Shown here one piece after another: positions 1 through 7,999 of a stretch of DNA of 62,135 nt. The notes below the pieces were generated by a model. The model was not told where the DNA came from, searched no databases, and was given only the letters and a program-made list of their open reading frames with translations. Within the stretch, counting starts at the first letter, position 1, and every line of letters starts with the position of its first letter. The position numbers and the translations under genes are program-made. This DNA is from Flavobacteriales bacterium UBA5081 (GTDB taxonomy: Bacteria > Bacteroidota > Bacteroidia > Flavobacteriales_E > Vicingaceae). The stretch is taken from contig DIAJ01000006.1 of assembly GCA_002415785.1 (NCBI GenBank), positions 52,551 to 114,685 of the forward strand. Direction: 5' to 3'.

Positions 1-337
1 GTTCAATATTATTAAGAATAAAACTAGATAAATTACCTGCTTCATTTTGCTGTCCTGAATCTTGTGTGGGTGCCATTGTAGATCCTGAAGAAACACATTT
101 GGCAAATAGACCTAAAACGCATTTACATGTAACAGTAGTACCTGAAGCTTCACACTCACCTACAGGACAATTCTTAGAGCAATTTGCTTTATCATAAGGC
201 TCTTTATTGCCTTTATCCTGTGAATTTACATAAACTTCATCTGAATTGGTATCAAGGTTAAAGTTTTGATCTTCCTTTGCACATGCACCTATGATGAGAA
301 TGAAAATAATTGTAAATAATTGTTTTAAATTTTTCAT
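1..337 (-). CDS. Cysteine-rich lipoprotein, 3' end outside window
   Basis: The gene runs off the left edge, leaving 112 visible codons. It opens with a lipoprotein signal peptide: hydrophobic residues 7-16, then lipobox IGAC with the lipidated Cys at 19. Six cysteines follow at 53, 57, 62, 71, 73 and 81, with the same spacing as in the gene just upstream (347-874). Only 9 nt separate the two genes, so they are probably co-transcribed tandem duplicates. The last 75 visible bases differ from the matching part of the upstream gene by very few positions, at an offset of exactly 540 bp, which indicates recent duplication or gene conversion. I do not recognise the family. It is probably a surface lipoprotein with a disulfide-bonded module. 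Confidence 0.7.
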   Translation of the reverse strand, partial: MKNLKQLFTIIFILIIGACAKEDQNFNLDTNSDEVYVNSQDKGNKEPYDKANCSKNCPVGECEASGTTVTCKCVLGLFAKCVSSGSTMAPTQDSGQQNEAGNLSSFILNNIE

Positions 338-346
338 AATTCAAAT

Positions 347-874
347 TTAAAGATTAAAAATAGGTTCAATATCTATGCTTTCAGCATAGTTATTCATTGC
401 TTCCTTATTGGAAGTTGATAAATCATTCATCTGATTTTCAAAATCTATCAAACCATTTTCATATTCAATTGTATTTTCTGTTTCTATTGCTGTTTGAATG
501 TTATTCACAGTAGTAGATAAACTATTTGCAACTGTAGTAGGTTCAATATTATTAAGAATAAAATTAGATAAATTACCTGCTTCATTTTGCTGTCCTGAAT
601 CTTGTGTGGGTGCCATCGCAGTTCCGCCACTCTTACACTTAGCAAATATTCCTAACACGCAGGAACAATGAGCTACTGATCCACTTGCCTCACAATCGCC
701 TACCGGACAATTTATATTACAATTCGCTTTATCATAAGAGTCATTAACTTTTTCTTTATCAACATTCTCATAATTATTAGCATTTTGCTCACTTAGTTGT
801 GTTTCATCTTTATCACACGCTACAAAAGTGACTATTCCCAAAAATAACGCTATTATTGTTATATACTTTCTCAT
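347..874 (-). CDS. Cysteine-rich lipoprotein, tandem paralogue
   Basis: The protein is 175 aa. An N-terminal signal peptide ends in FVAC, placing the lipidated Cys at 20. Cysteines at 52, 56, 61, 70, 72 and 80 follow the pattern C-x3-C-x4-C-x8-C-x-C-x7-C, with the core CPVGxCEASG. The C-terminal half is rich in Asn, Thr and Glu and is predicted soluble. Function is unknown; an EGF-like disulfide-stabilised surface module is possible but not shown. It is the first gene after the leader ORF at 982-1212 and is followed after 9 nt by its paralogue (1-337). Confidence 0.75.
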   Translation of the reverse strand: MRKYITIIALFLGIVTFVACDKDETQLSEQNANNYENVDKEKVNDSYDKANCNINCPVGDCEASGSVAHCSCVLGIFAKCKSGGTAMAPTQDSGQQNEAGNLSNFILNNIEPTTVANSLSTTVNNIQTAIETENTIEYENGLIDFENQMNDLSTSNKEAMNNYAESIDIEPIFNL

Positions 875-981
875 AATTTATAATATTTTAATTGATTTAA
901 AAACAGACACTTAACCAAGAAGTCTGCATTTTTTATTGTAATTAGTGTTCTCCTTTTTTTCTATGCTAGGCTTTAACACAC

Positions 982-1212
982 TCAACAAAAAGTAGATTTC
1001 CCTTTAAATAAAAATCTTTTGTACTGTCCATTTGCGTAGAGAGAGAGAGAGAGAGTTTTTAAATATGAAATAGAAAAGGTGAAAGCGAAAAAATAATTGC
1101 TGCACTTCCCTAAATTAAGTTTCAAGGAGTGCTTTAACAAAGCGCTAAGAAAATGGCTTGGCTGTAAAAATTGGTTGTATTTTAATTGGTAACTATTCAT
1201 CGTTTTTTCCAA
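982..1212 (-). other. Conserved leader of lipoprotein module 1 with 76-codon ORF
   Basis: The ORF begins MEKTM and ends RFLFKGKSTFC. A similar ORF (MGKTM to RFLFKGKSTFW) occupies the same position upstream of the second lipoprotein pair at 4893-5132. The two match well at both ends and poorly in the middle. It could be a real small protein, or a transcribed leader RNA whose conserved ends happen to be open. One conserved end (TCTACTTTTT on the minus strand) also occurs without an ORF near 4080, which favours a nucleic-acid role for that part. The coding call is uncertain. Confidence 0.4.
1038..1055. repeat. (AG)9 dinucleotide microsatellite
   Basis: Nine perfect AG units lie within leader ORF 1, where the minus strand reads (CT)9 and encodes alternating Ser-Leu. 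The equivalent place in leader 2 has only an imperfect AG-rich tract. Tracts of this kind are prone to slippage, so the leader reading frame could switch between cells. This is an inference from tract length only. Confidence 0.85.
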
Positions 1213-1348
1213 AACTTGAGCACAAGATATAAAGCTCTTTTTAATTTAACAAACTTTTAACAAATTATTTTGTTAAAATTAAATCAAGCAATTAGCTCTA
1301 TAATTAGTGTAAAAACTAACTTTGCTCTCTGTAAAAAAACTTTTCATT

Positions 1349-1450
1349 CTCAATCCGTGCTTAATAAATTTAGGACTTGTAGCACGAAGATTATTTAATT
1401 AAACATCAACCTTTCGGGATATTAGCACGGTCTACAAGACCGCGCTATAG
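1349..1450. repeat. Palindrome-rich intergenic repeat, copy 1
   Basis: This block is clearly similar to 5303-5405 (shared AATCCGTGCTTAAT, GGACTTGTAG, AAACATCAAC, CGCGCTA). It contains a strong palindrome at 1423-1446, TTAGCACGGTCT then ACA then the complementary arm ending GCTA. It lies just upstream of the promoter region of lipoprotein module 1, as copy 2 does for module 2, so the copies may belong to one duplicated module. A weaker third copy is at about 2238-2290. Confidence 0.6.
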
Positions 1451-1470
1451 AATACCCAAAATCAATTCAT

Positions 1471-2169
1471 TCAAACTTTCATCTCTCCCAAAGCATAAAA
1501 TCCACTGACTCCAATAGCCAAAAGTGCCGGAAAAAAAAGTGCAGTAGCATCTATGCCCGCTGAAGCATTAAAGTGCCAATAGGTATAAACTGATAACAAT
1601 AGTAGTAAAAACACCTTTGGGTGGGGACTGCTACTACGACCAAAATTCGTAATTAAATTGGCTATAGATCCAAAACCAATGATCAAGGCCAATAACCGAA
1701 GAAAATCAATTTGATCAGAAGCAAAAGTCAGCTCTGCATAATCGGTGTAATAAAACAAAATGCCCACAAAAGCCAACATAAAAAGCGACAAAAGCCTGGA
1801 GGTAATTGAAGCTGATTTTGAAACCTTTTTACTCAATTGCAAACTCTCTCCGCTGCTTTCAATGGCGGCTTCAAATTCTGCTTTGCTTACTTCCGTGAAT
1901 TGGAAGTATTTTTTGCAATCAGACGGATTGATCCACTGCCATATACTACCAATCTCAAAATGGACAATTAAATAGATTTCATCGCCACTAAAAGGTTGTG
2001 TTTTCCCACTAAACCAATCTACTTTGACTTTGAGCTGTTTCGGAGGTTCTTCCAATACTTTATAGGTGTCTTCCGATAAAAAGAAAAGTTTGTTTCCCTC
2101 TTCATCGTAGAACTTAAACTTTCTTATTTTAAAACCAAATAAAGGAGGTCTGTAGATATGTACTTTCAT
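1471..2169 (-). CDS. Uncharacterised membrane protein
   Basis: The protein is 232 aa. The first 115 residues are soluble and rich in aromatic and charged residues, with no recognised motif. Hydrophobic segments follow at about 125-141, 152-171, 184-198 and 208-226, suggesting four membrane helices with the N-terminal domain in the cytoplasm. I do not recognise the family. The gene stands alone between the repeat-rich intergenic blocks, on the same strand as the flanking lipoprotein modules. The ATG at 2169 gives a sensible N-terminus. Confidence 0.65.
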   Translation of the reverse strand: MKVHIYRPPLFGFKIRKFKFYDEEGNKLFFLSEDTYKVLEEPPKQLKVKVDWFSGKTQPFSGDEIYLIVHFEIGSIWQWINPSDCKKYFQFTEVSKAEFEAAIESSGESLQLSKKVSKSASITSRLLSLFMLAFVGILFYYTDYAELTFASDQIDFLRLLALIIGFGSIANLITNFGRSSSPHPKVFLLLLLSVYTYWHFNASAGIDATALFFPALLAIGVSGFYALGEMKV

Positions 2170-2237
2170 GACACGAATCTTATATGTTTGCTAATATACT
2201 TATAAATAAGTCTTAACTCAAGATGTAGAAGTTTCCC

Positions 2238-2290
2238 CTAGCGCGGTATCGTAGTTTCGGTATGCAATTCGCGCTTAATTAATTATATAA
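2238..2290. repeat. Degenerate third copy of the intergenic repeat
   Basis: The stretch reads TAGCGCGG, then GCAATTCGCGCTTAATTAAT. This resembles the part of copies 1 and 2 that reads GCAATCCGTGCTTAATT. AGCGCG and CGCGCT can pair across about 25 nt. The rest of the 263-nt gap from 2170 to 2432 shows nothing else I recognise. Confidence 0.35.
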
Positions 2291-2432
2291 ACACCGATTA
2301 TAGAGGTTTACAGAGCTCAATTTCAAACTTTATACTCTATGTACACTATTTCATTATTTTCAAAAAACCATTTTTGAGATAATTAACTTTTTATCTCGCA
2401 AAAGCGACAAATGGGACATTACCAACATTGAC

Positions 2433-3212
2433 TTACTTCATGGGGTGCTTAGAAAAAGAAAAATTAGCTGATTTGCTTAAGAGTAGACCTGTCAATAATA
2501 AAATACCAAAAATCACCCATCCCGTAATGTGTGAGTCAATGGTTCTTGATTGTTCCATTATCGAGATTGTATCCTCAACAGGAATTAACTCTTCATGATT
2601 AGTAAAGCCCAAATTAAATAAAATATGTATCAAAGCCACAGCATATATATTCTCAGTTTTTAGAAAAAGTCCGGCAAAAAAGCATCCCATGGCAAATGCG
2701 AAAATTACTTGTGAAAACACAAGCTCAAAATCCCATACTTTAAAATAATTAATAAAGTGCATAAGCCCAAAAATTAGCGATGAAATTAATACTGCCTTAA
2801 TCTTTTTCCCTTTCAAAAGGTCTAAAAAATAAAAAAGAATAATAACTCGAAAAACAAGTTCTTCTGAAATTCCGGCTAGTATATATTTTGTCAGAAAAAA
2901 AAACTTTATCACTACATTTAACTCAGGGAGGCTATTGTAACTATTGATTGCCACAATCCCAAAGAGAAGTATTGATATAATTACAAATGGAAACTTTTTT
3001 GTTTTAAATGACGTAATATCAATTAGTTCTCTAATATACTGTTTAGACCGAATAAACCATATTGATATTACTGTAATAATCGTCACTGGCAGTGTTCCGG
3101 CAATTAAACTTGCTAGAATATCATCTACTCCAATTTTTATTAAAAAAACTTCAGTTGGTATTTTAAGTAAATGAATTGAAATCAAACACCCTAATATGAA
3201 TAAAATATACAT
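2433..3212 (-). CDS. CPBP family intramembrane metalloprotease
   Basis: The 259-aa protein is strongly hydrophobic, with about seven or eight membrane segments. It carries the three conserved motifs of the CPBP/Rce1-like (Abi) family: E117-E118-x3-R122, F148-x3-H152 and H196-x3-N200. In this family the glutamates and histidines form an intramembrane active site. Bacterial members have been linked to bacteriocin self-immunity or peptide processing, but no bacteriocin gene is recognisable here. The gene stands alone between the two lipoprotein modules. A link to processing those lipoproteins would be speculation. Confidence 0.85.
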   Translation of the reverse strand: MYILFILGCLISIHLLKIPTEVFLIKIGVDDILASLIAGTLPVTIITVISIWFIRSKQYIRELIDITSFKTKKFPFVIISILLFGIVAINSYNSLPELNVVIKFFFLTKYILAGISEELVFRVIILFYFLDLLKGKKIKAVLISSLIFGLMHFINYFKVWDFELVFSQVIFAFAMGCFFAGLFLKTENIYAVALIHILFNLGFTNHEELIPVEDTISIMEQSRTIDSHITGWVIFGILLLTGLLLSKSANFSFSKHPMK

Positions 3213-3316
3213 TACTTTAAAAACACAAATATTTATAAATCAATCTTAAGCTTAAAAAAATACAAAAGATATAGAAATATCTATACCTTTTGTACATTAC
3301 AGTTTATGATAATGAT

Positions 3317-3946
3317 TTAAAATCCAAATTGAACTTTATTGCAATTATAAATACAAAAACAACAGCAATCGCACCATCCCCAATTATCAGCTCTGCAACC
3401 ACAACAACCAAACTCAATATCACAAGATACATGAACTATATCTGGAGAAGGGTTATTTGGGTCTCTATGCTCGTAACTTTCCGCATATGCAATCAATTCA
3501 CTTTCATAAGCAAAATCTGTATCTACAATAGCGTCATCCAAAACAGATTTAATATTCCCAACCGAAATAAATGGCTCAGATGAATCATGGTTATAAGTTG
3601 TTATAGAAGTATAAACGCCATCTCCTGACACCTCATCATACCCTGTACCATCATCAACAAAACGAGTATCAGAACTAGCCATTTTTTCACCATAGTAGCT
3701 ATTACCAAAACTTACAAGTACAACTTCCCTAACATACTCATTAGTGTTTATTGTCCTTAACCTTTGATCAAAAAAGGCGATATCCTGCTCAAAAGAACTA
3801 GAATTTTTGTTAATATTAACATTATCTTCTTTATCGACTTTCTGTTCCGAAACGTTACTTTTATTTGATAAAGCAGGCTCTTCTTTCTCACAAGCGGTAA
3901 ACATGAATGTACTTATTACCACCATTATTATTATTATTTTTTTCAT
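3317..3946 (-). CDS. Cysteine-rich-tailed lipoprotein, paralogue B
   Basis: The protein is 209 aa. Signal peptide and lipobox FTAC place the lipidated Cys at 19. The middle carries DDGTGYDEVSGDGVYTS, an Asp/Gly-rich stretch of a type often seen in secreted Bacteroidota proteins and possibly calcium-binding. The last 40 residues contain ten cysteines, including CC and CCC runs, and the protein ends in FGF. It is nearly identical to the upstream paralogue (4139-4774) from about residue 50 to 160 but differs in the cysteine-rich tip. The function is not known to me. It is the distal gene of lipoprotein module 2. Confidence 0.75.
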   Translation of the reverse strand: MKKIIIIMVVISTFMFTACEKEEPALSNKSNVSEQKVDKEDNVNINKNSSSFEQDIAFFDQRLRTINTNEYVREVVLVSFGNSYYGEKMASSDTRFVDDGTGYDEVSGDGVYTSITTYNHDSSEPFISVGNIKSVLDDAIVDTDFAYESELIAYAESYEHRDPNNPSPDIVHVSCDIEFGCCGCRADNWGWCDCCCFCIYNCNKVQFGF

Positions 3947-4138
3947 AATTTCTAGATGTTTTTTAATGTTATTAAATCCGATTATAATTCAACTAAGACT
4001 GAATTTGTTTTTAACACTTTAATGCTTGATAACAAAAAGACTTTCTAAATATTAGTCTAACCTAAACTCATTCTCTAAAAAGTAGACTTTGTTAGCAAGA
4101 AATAATATTCAGTTCTGTATTAGTAGAAATAAAAAGCT

Positions 4139-4774
4139 TTAGAAGCCAAATTCAACTTTAGTACAATTAGAAACGCGAATGCAACAACAATCACACACTC
4201 CCCAAAAGTCAGAGGCTAAACAACCACCACATAAACCAAATTCAATATCACAAATGACTTTAATTATATCTGGACTTGGATTATTTGGGTCTCTATGTTC
4301 GTAACTCTCCGCATATGCATCCAATTCACTTTCATAAGCAAAATCTGTATCTACAATAGCGTCATCCAAAACAGATTTAATATTCCCAACCGAAACAAAT
4401 GGCTCAGATGAATCATGGTTATAAGTTGTTATAGAAGTATAAACACCATCTCCTGACACCTCATCATATCCCGTACCATCATCAAGAAAACGAGTATCGG
4501 AACTAGTCATATATTCTCCAAAGTAACTACCACCAAAACTTACAAGTACAACTTCTCTAACATACTCATTAGAGTTTATTGTTCTTAACCTTTGATCAAA
4601 AAAAGCTATATCCTGTTCAAAAGAACTTACACTTTTGTTTGCGTCAACTTTTTCTTCTTTATTAACTTTTTGTTCTGAAATGTTACTTTTGTTTGATAAA
4701 ACAGGTTCTTCTTTCTCACAAGCCGTAAACATAAATGCACATAATACGGTCATTATTATTAACTTTGTTTTCAT
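4139..4774 (-). CDS. Cysteine-rich-tailed lipoprotein, paralogue A
   Basis: This 211-aa lipoprotein has lipobox FTAC (Cys 19). It shares with its downstream paralogue the N-terminal EKEEP and SNKSN segments, the QDIAFFDQRLRTIN helix, the DDGTGYDEVSGDGVYTS motif and the SYEHRDPNNPSPD stretch. Its C-terminal tip has eight cysteines and ends VEFGF. Selection seems to hold the middle constant while the exposed cysteine-rich tail varies. The 192-nt gap to the paralogue contains the motif TCTACTTTTT seen at the end of both leader ORFs. The family is not recognised. Confidence 0.75.
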   Translation of the reverse strand: MKTKLIIMTVLCAFMFTACEKEEPVLSNKSNISEQKVNKEEKVDANKSVSSFEQDIAFFDQRLRTINSNEYVREVVLVSFGGSYFGEYMTSSDTRFLDDGTGYDEVSGDGVYTSITTYNHDSSEPFVSVGNIKSVLDDAIVDTDFAYESELDAYAESYEHRDPNNPSPDIIKVICDIEFGLCGGCLASDFWGVCDCCCIRVSNCTKVEFGF

Positions 4775-4892
4775 AATTTCTAAACGTTTTTAATTAAATG
4801 TTATCAATTGCAGTCGTAGCACAATTATGGCTGCAATTGTTTTTTACTTTTTAATTGACTTCTTGTTTAATCCATTTCTTTAAATAGCAAAC

Positions 4893-5132
4893 TCACCAAA
4901 AAGTAGATTTCCCTTTAAATAAAAAGCGTTTTGTTTTCTCGAATTCTTTAGATTGCGTAGAAAGAAAGTGTTCGTGTGTATTATATAAAATATAAATAAT
5001 GGAATCAGCAATATAATTGCTGTAATTCCATAAGTTATACTTTAAAAGTATACTTGTGCGAAGCCTTAAAAAATCGCTTGGATGTAAAAGTTGGTAGTGT
5101 TTATATTTTCTATTATACATCGTTTTTCCCAA
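4893..5132 (-). other. Conserved leader of lipoprotein module 2 with 79-codon ORF
   Basis: The ORF runs from MGKTM to RFLFKGKSTFW and matches leader ORF 1 (982-1212) at both ends. The nucleotides just upstream (GTTTTGG then a run of A, CG, ATG on the minus strand) are also conserved. A plausible Bacteroidota promoter lies 10 nt before the ATG. It may encode a small peptide or be an RNA leader. The conservation of position and flanks is clear, but the coding status is not. Confidence 0.4.
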
Positions 5133-5142
5133 AACATATGCG

Positions 5143-5174
5143 TAAATATATTAAGCTTTTTTTAAAAAAACAAA
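5143..5174 (-). promoter_or_regulatory. Promoter of lipoprotein module 2
   Basis: On the minus strand a -33 box TTTG (5171-5174) is followed after 20 nt by TATATTTA (5143-5150), close to the Bacteroidota consensus TTTG-N19-TAnnTTTG. The matching region of module 1 keeps TTTG (1250-1253) but has a weaker -7 box, TATATCTT or TATCTTGT depending on spacing. Confidence 0.5.
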
Positions 5175-5255
5175 TTTCTAGTAAAATTATTTTACAAAAA
5201 GCAATTCGACAGGCTAAGTAATTAGTTTTAAGATTATTGATAAAAAATAACTTTT

Positions 5256-5405
5256 CTCTACATAATAGTTAGCGGACTAGCGACCAGCTAGAGCGGATTT
5301 GCAATCCGTGCTTAATTCATTAAGGACTTGTAGTCCGAAGGAATAATCAAACATCAACTAATCGGAATATTAACACAAGCAACAAAGTCGCGCTAGCATA
5401 CACAA
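5256..5405. repeat. Palindrome-rich intergenic repeat, copy 2
   Basis: The block contains two compact hairpins, CGGATT-TGC-AATCCG (5294-5308) and GGACT-TGT-AGTCC (5324-5336). The part from about 5303 aligns with copy 1. It begins near GTTAGCGGACTAGCG and ends near GTCGCGCTAGC. It lies between the lipoprotein module and the divergent helicase gene. The remaining gap up to the helicase promoter holds only a short ACACG/CGTGT hairpin near 5430. Confidence 0.6.
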
Positions 5406-5546
5406 CTCACTCTTAATTCTTAATTTCGAACACGAAGCTCCGTGTCTTCAAACTCAACTTAAAATTTGACATTTCAAATTTGCAATTCCCTTTTGTAATT
5501 CTCTCAACAATTTTCAACAGCTCTAAAACTTTCCAATAGCTTTGGC

Positions 5547-5554
5547 TACTTTTG
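5547..5554 (+). promoter_or_regulatory. -7 box TACTTTTG of the UvrD-type helicase
   Basis: This is a perfect TAnnTTTG match ending 4 nt before the ATG at 5559. Transcription would start at or within a few bases of the start codon, giving a leaderless or nearly leaderless mRNA. No clear -33 TTTG is seen at the ideal distance. Confidence 0.55.
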
Positions 5555-5558
5555 CAAC

Positions 5559-7955
5559 ATGAGTTATTTAGATGGTTTAAATGCCGCCCAACGAGCGGCC
5601 GTTGAGCACACCGAAGGGCCTTCTATGGTTATTGCCGGTGCGGGTTCGGGTAAAACAAGAGTACTAACTTATCGCATTGCGCATTTGATGAAAAAAGGAG
5701 TAGATCCTTTTAATATTTTGGCACTTACTTTTACTAATAAAGCCGCTCGCGAAATGAAAGAGCGAATTGCCAACATTACCGGCCCGCATGAAGCTAAGAA
5801 TTTATGGATGGGTACTTTTCACTCGGTGTTTGCAAGAATTCTTCGAGCAGAAGCGGAAAAGCTCCACTACCCTTCCAACTTTACCATTTACGATACACAA
5901 GATTCAAAAAGTTTACTCAAGTCAATCATCAAAGAGTTGGGATTAGACGACAAAGTGTATAAGGTAGGTTTGGTATTAAACCGAATTTCTTCCGCTAAAA
6001 ACAATTTGCTTTCTGCCACAGCATATAATAACAATACAACTATTCAGGCAGAGGATCGCCAGATGGCTAAGCCAAAAATTGGAGAAATTTACAAACTTTA
6101 CGAGCAGCGATGCTTTAAGGCCGCTGCTATGGATTTCGACGATTTACTTTTTAAAACCAACATTTTGTTGCGTGATTTCCCTGATGTGCTTTACAAATAT
6201 CAGCACCGTTTTAAATATGTATTGGTAGACGAGTATCAAGATACCAATTTTTCGCAGTATTTAATTGTAAAAAAACTGGCTGCACTCAATGAAAATGTGT
6301 GTGTGGTGGGTGATGATGCACAAAGTATTTACGCTTTCCGCGGAGCAAACATCCAAAATATTCTCAACTTCCAAAGAGATTATCCCGACTGCAAGGTATT
6401 TAAACTGGAGCAAAACTACCGATCTACTAAGAACATTGTAAATGCTGCCAATTACATTATTGGCAATAATAAAGATCAGCTGGAAAAGGAAGTTTGGACT
6501 GAAAATGTAGATGGTGCAAAAATCAAAGTTAGTCGCACTTTAACAGACAATGAAGAGGGTAATTTGGTGGCTAATGCTATCATTGAAATCAAGCATAATC
6601 AGCAGGCTGACAATAAGGATTTTGCTATTTTATACCGCACCAACGCACAATCGCGTGCGATGGAAGAAGCTTTACGAAAAAAGGATGTTCCCTATAAAAT
6701 TTACGGAGGAACTTCTTTTTATCAAAGAAAAGAAATTAAGGACTTACTCGCTTACTGTCGATTAGTCATTAATCCGGCGGACGATGAAGCCATTAAAAGA
6801 GTAATTAACTATCCGGCAAGGGGTATTGGCAAAACAACTTTAGACAAAGTAACTATTCTCGCCAACGAAAGAGGTAAAAGTTTGTGGGAGGTAATCAACT
6901 CTCCGGAACTAGCCAACATTGGGGTTAATGCCGGTGCTCGAAACAAAATTAACCAGTTTTGTTCGATGATCCGCAGCTTTCAAGCTTTAGCAAAACACAA
7001 AAATGCTCATGAGGTAATGGAAGAGGTAGCCAAAACTTCTACCATATTAAAGGATTTATTTTCTGACAAAAGTCCTGAAGGTGTTGCACGATACGACAAC
7101 ATAATGGAGCTTTTAAACGGTGTAAAAGAGTTTGTTGAAAATGATGTGGTGGAAGAAAATGAAAATGCAGTTCCCATTCCTGAGGACGGAAATGAGAAAT
7201 CATTAGCAGTTTTTTTACAAGATATTGCCCTGCTGACAGATGCCGACTCAGATGATCCGGAAGACCTTAACAAAGTTTCACTAATGACCATTCACGCTGC
7301 AAAAGGTCTTGAGTTTCCGTATGTTTTCGTTGTTGGAATGGAAGAAAATTTATTCCCATCACAACTTTCTTTAAACTCAAGAAGCGAATTAGAAGAAGAA
7401 AGAAGACTATTTTACGTAGCTTTGACACGTGCTGAAAAAGAAGTGCAGCTATCTTATGCTGCCAGTAGGTATCGTTGGGGAAACTTAATTTACTGTGAAC
7501 CCAGCCGATTTATAGAGGAAATTGACCCGCGCTTTTTGGAGTATGACACTCCGCCTGAAGCGAGCAACAGTCAATCATTTGAGCAAGATAGAGGCAGCTA
7601 TTTTAATGCAAACACAGAACGTTCAACACAGACAACTTTTAAAAGTAGAAAAGCCACAGGTATGTCTCAAGTGAGTAAAAAAGACCCTAAGAAACCCTCG
7701 GAAAAAATCATTCCTCCACACAAAAAAATGGTTAGTGTGGATGATGCAAAAAGAAAAGTAGACCCTTCTTTTGCTAATACAGCAGGAAAAATAGAAGAAG
7801 GAATGCGCGTAGAACATTTGCGTTTTGGTAAGGGAAAAGTAACTAAAATTGAAGGTCAAGAACCTAATAAAAAAGCTACAATTCACTTCGACCAAGTAGG
7901 CGAAAAGCAACTTTTACTCAAGTTCGCCAAACTTAGAATTTTAAAAAACCAGTAA
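5559..7955 (+). CDS. ATP-dependent DNA helicase, UvrD/PcrA type
   Basis: This 798-aa superfamily 1A 3'-5' DNA helicase acts in repair and in removing proteins from DNA. Motifs in order: Q-motif LNAAQRAAV (7-15), Walker A AGAGSGKT (26-33), ALTFTNKAAREM (about 55), Walker B DEYQDTN (about 224), GDDAQSIYAFRG (about 251), QNYRS (about 285), TIHAAKGLEF (about 578) and YVALTRAEKE (about 618). The C-terminal 55 residues (VEHLRFGKGKV onward) match the Tudor-like RNA polymerase-binding domain of PcrA. The start codon is supported by the promoter box just upstream. Length is near the family's upper normal range. The orthology call between uvrD and pcrA is left open. Confidence 0.95.
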   Translation: MSYLDGLNAAQRAAVEHTEGPSMVIAGAGSGKTRVLTYRIAHLMKKGVDPFNILALTFTNKAAREMKERIANITGPHEAKNLWMGTFHSVFARILRAEAEKLHYPSNFTIYDTQDSKSLLKSIIKELGLDDKVYKVGLVLNRISSAKNNLLSATAYNNNTTIQAEDRQMAKPKIGEIYKLYEQRCFKAAAMDFDDLLFKTNILLRDFPDVLYKYQHRFKYVLVDEYQDTNFSQYLIVKKLAALNENVCVVGDDAQSIYAFRGANIQNILNFQRDYPDCKVFKLEQNYRSTKNIVNAANYIIGNNKDQLEKEVWTENVDGAKIKVSRTLTDNEEGNLVANAIIEIKHNQQADNKDFAILYRTNAQSRAMEEALRKKDVPYKIYGGTSFYQRKEIKDLLAYCRLVINPADDEAIKRVINYPARGIGKTTLDKVTILANERGKSLWEVINSPELANIGVNAGARNKINQFCSMIRSFQALAKHKNAHEVMEEVAKTSTILKDLFSDKSPEGVARYDNIMELLNGVKEFVENDVVEENENAVPIPEDGNEKSLAVFLQDIALLTDADSDDPEDLNKVSLMTIHAAKGLEFPYVFVVGMEENLFPSQLSLNSRSELEEERRLFYVALTRAEKEVQLSYAASRYRWGNLIYCEPSRFIEEIDPRFLEYDTPPEASNSQSFEQDRGSYFNANTERSTQTTFKSRKATGMSQVSKKDPKKPSEKIIPPHKKMVSVDDAKRKVDPSFANTAGKIEEGMRVEHLRFGKGKVTKIEGQEPNKKATIHFDQVGEKQLLLKFAKLRILKNQ

Positions 7956-7999
7956 GTATAGCTAAAATCATTTATATTTAGGCTGTCAAAACTTTAAAT

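Noticed and set aside
3290..3583. Plus-strand frame opposite the lipoprotein 3317-3946
   Set aside because: It is antisense to a clearly coding lipoprotein with a signal peptide, and its own product has no signal or motif.
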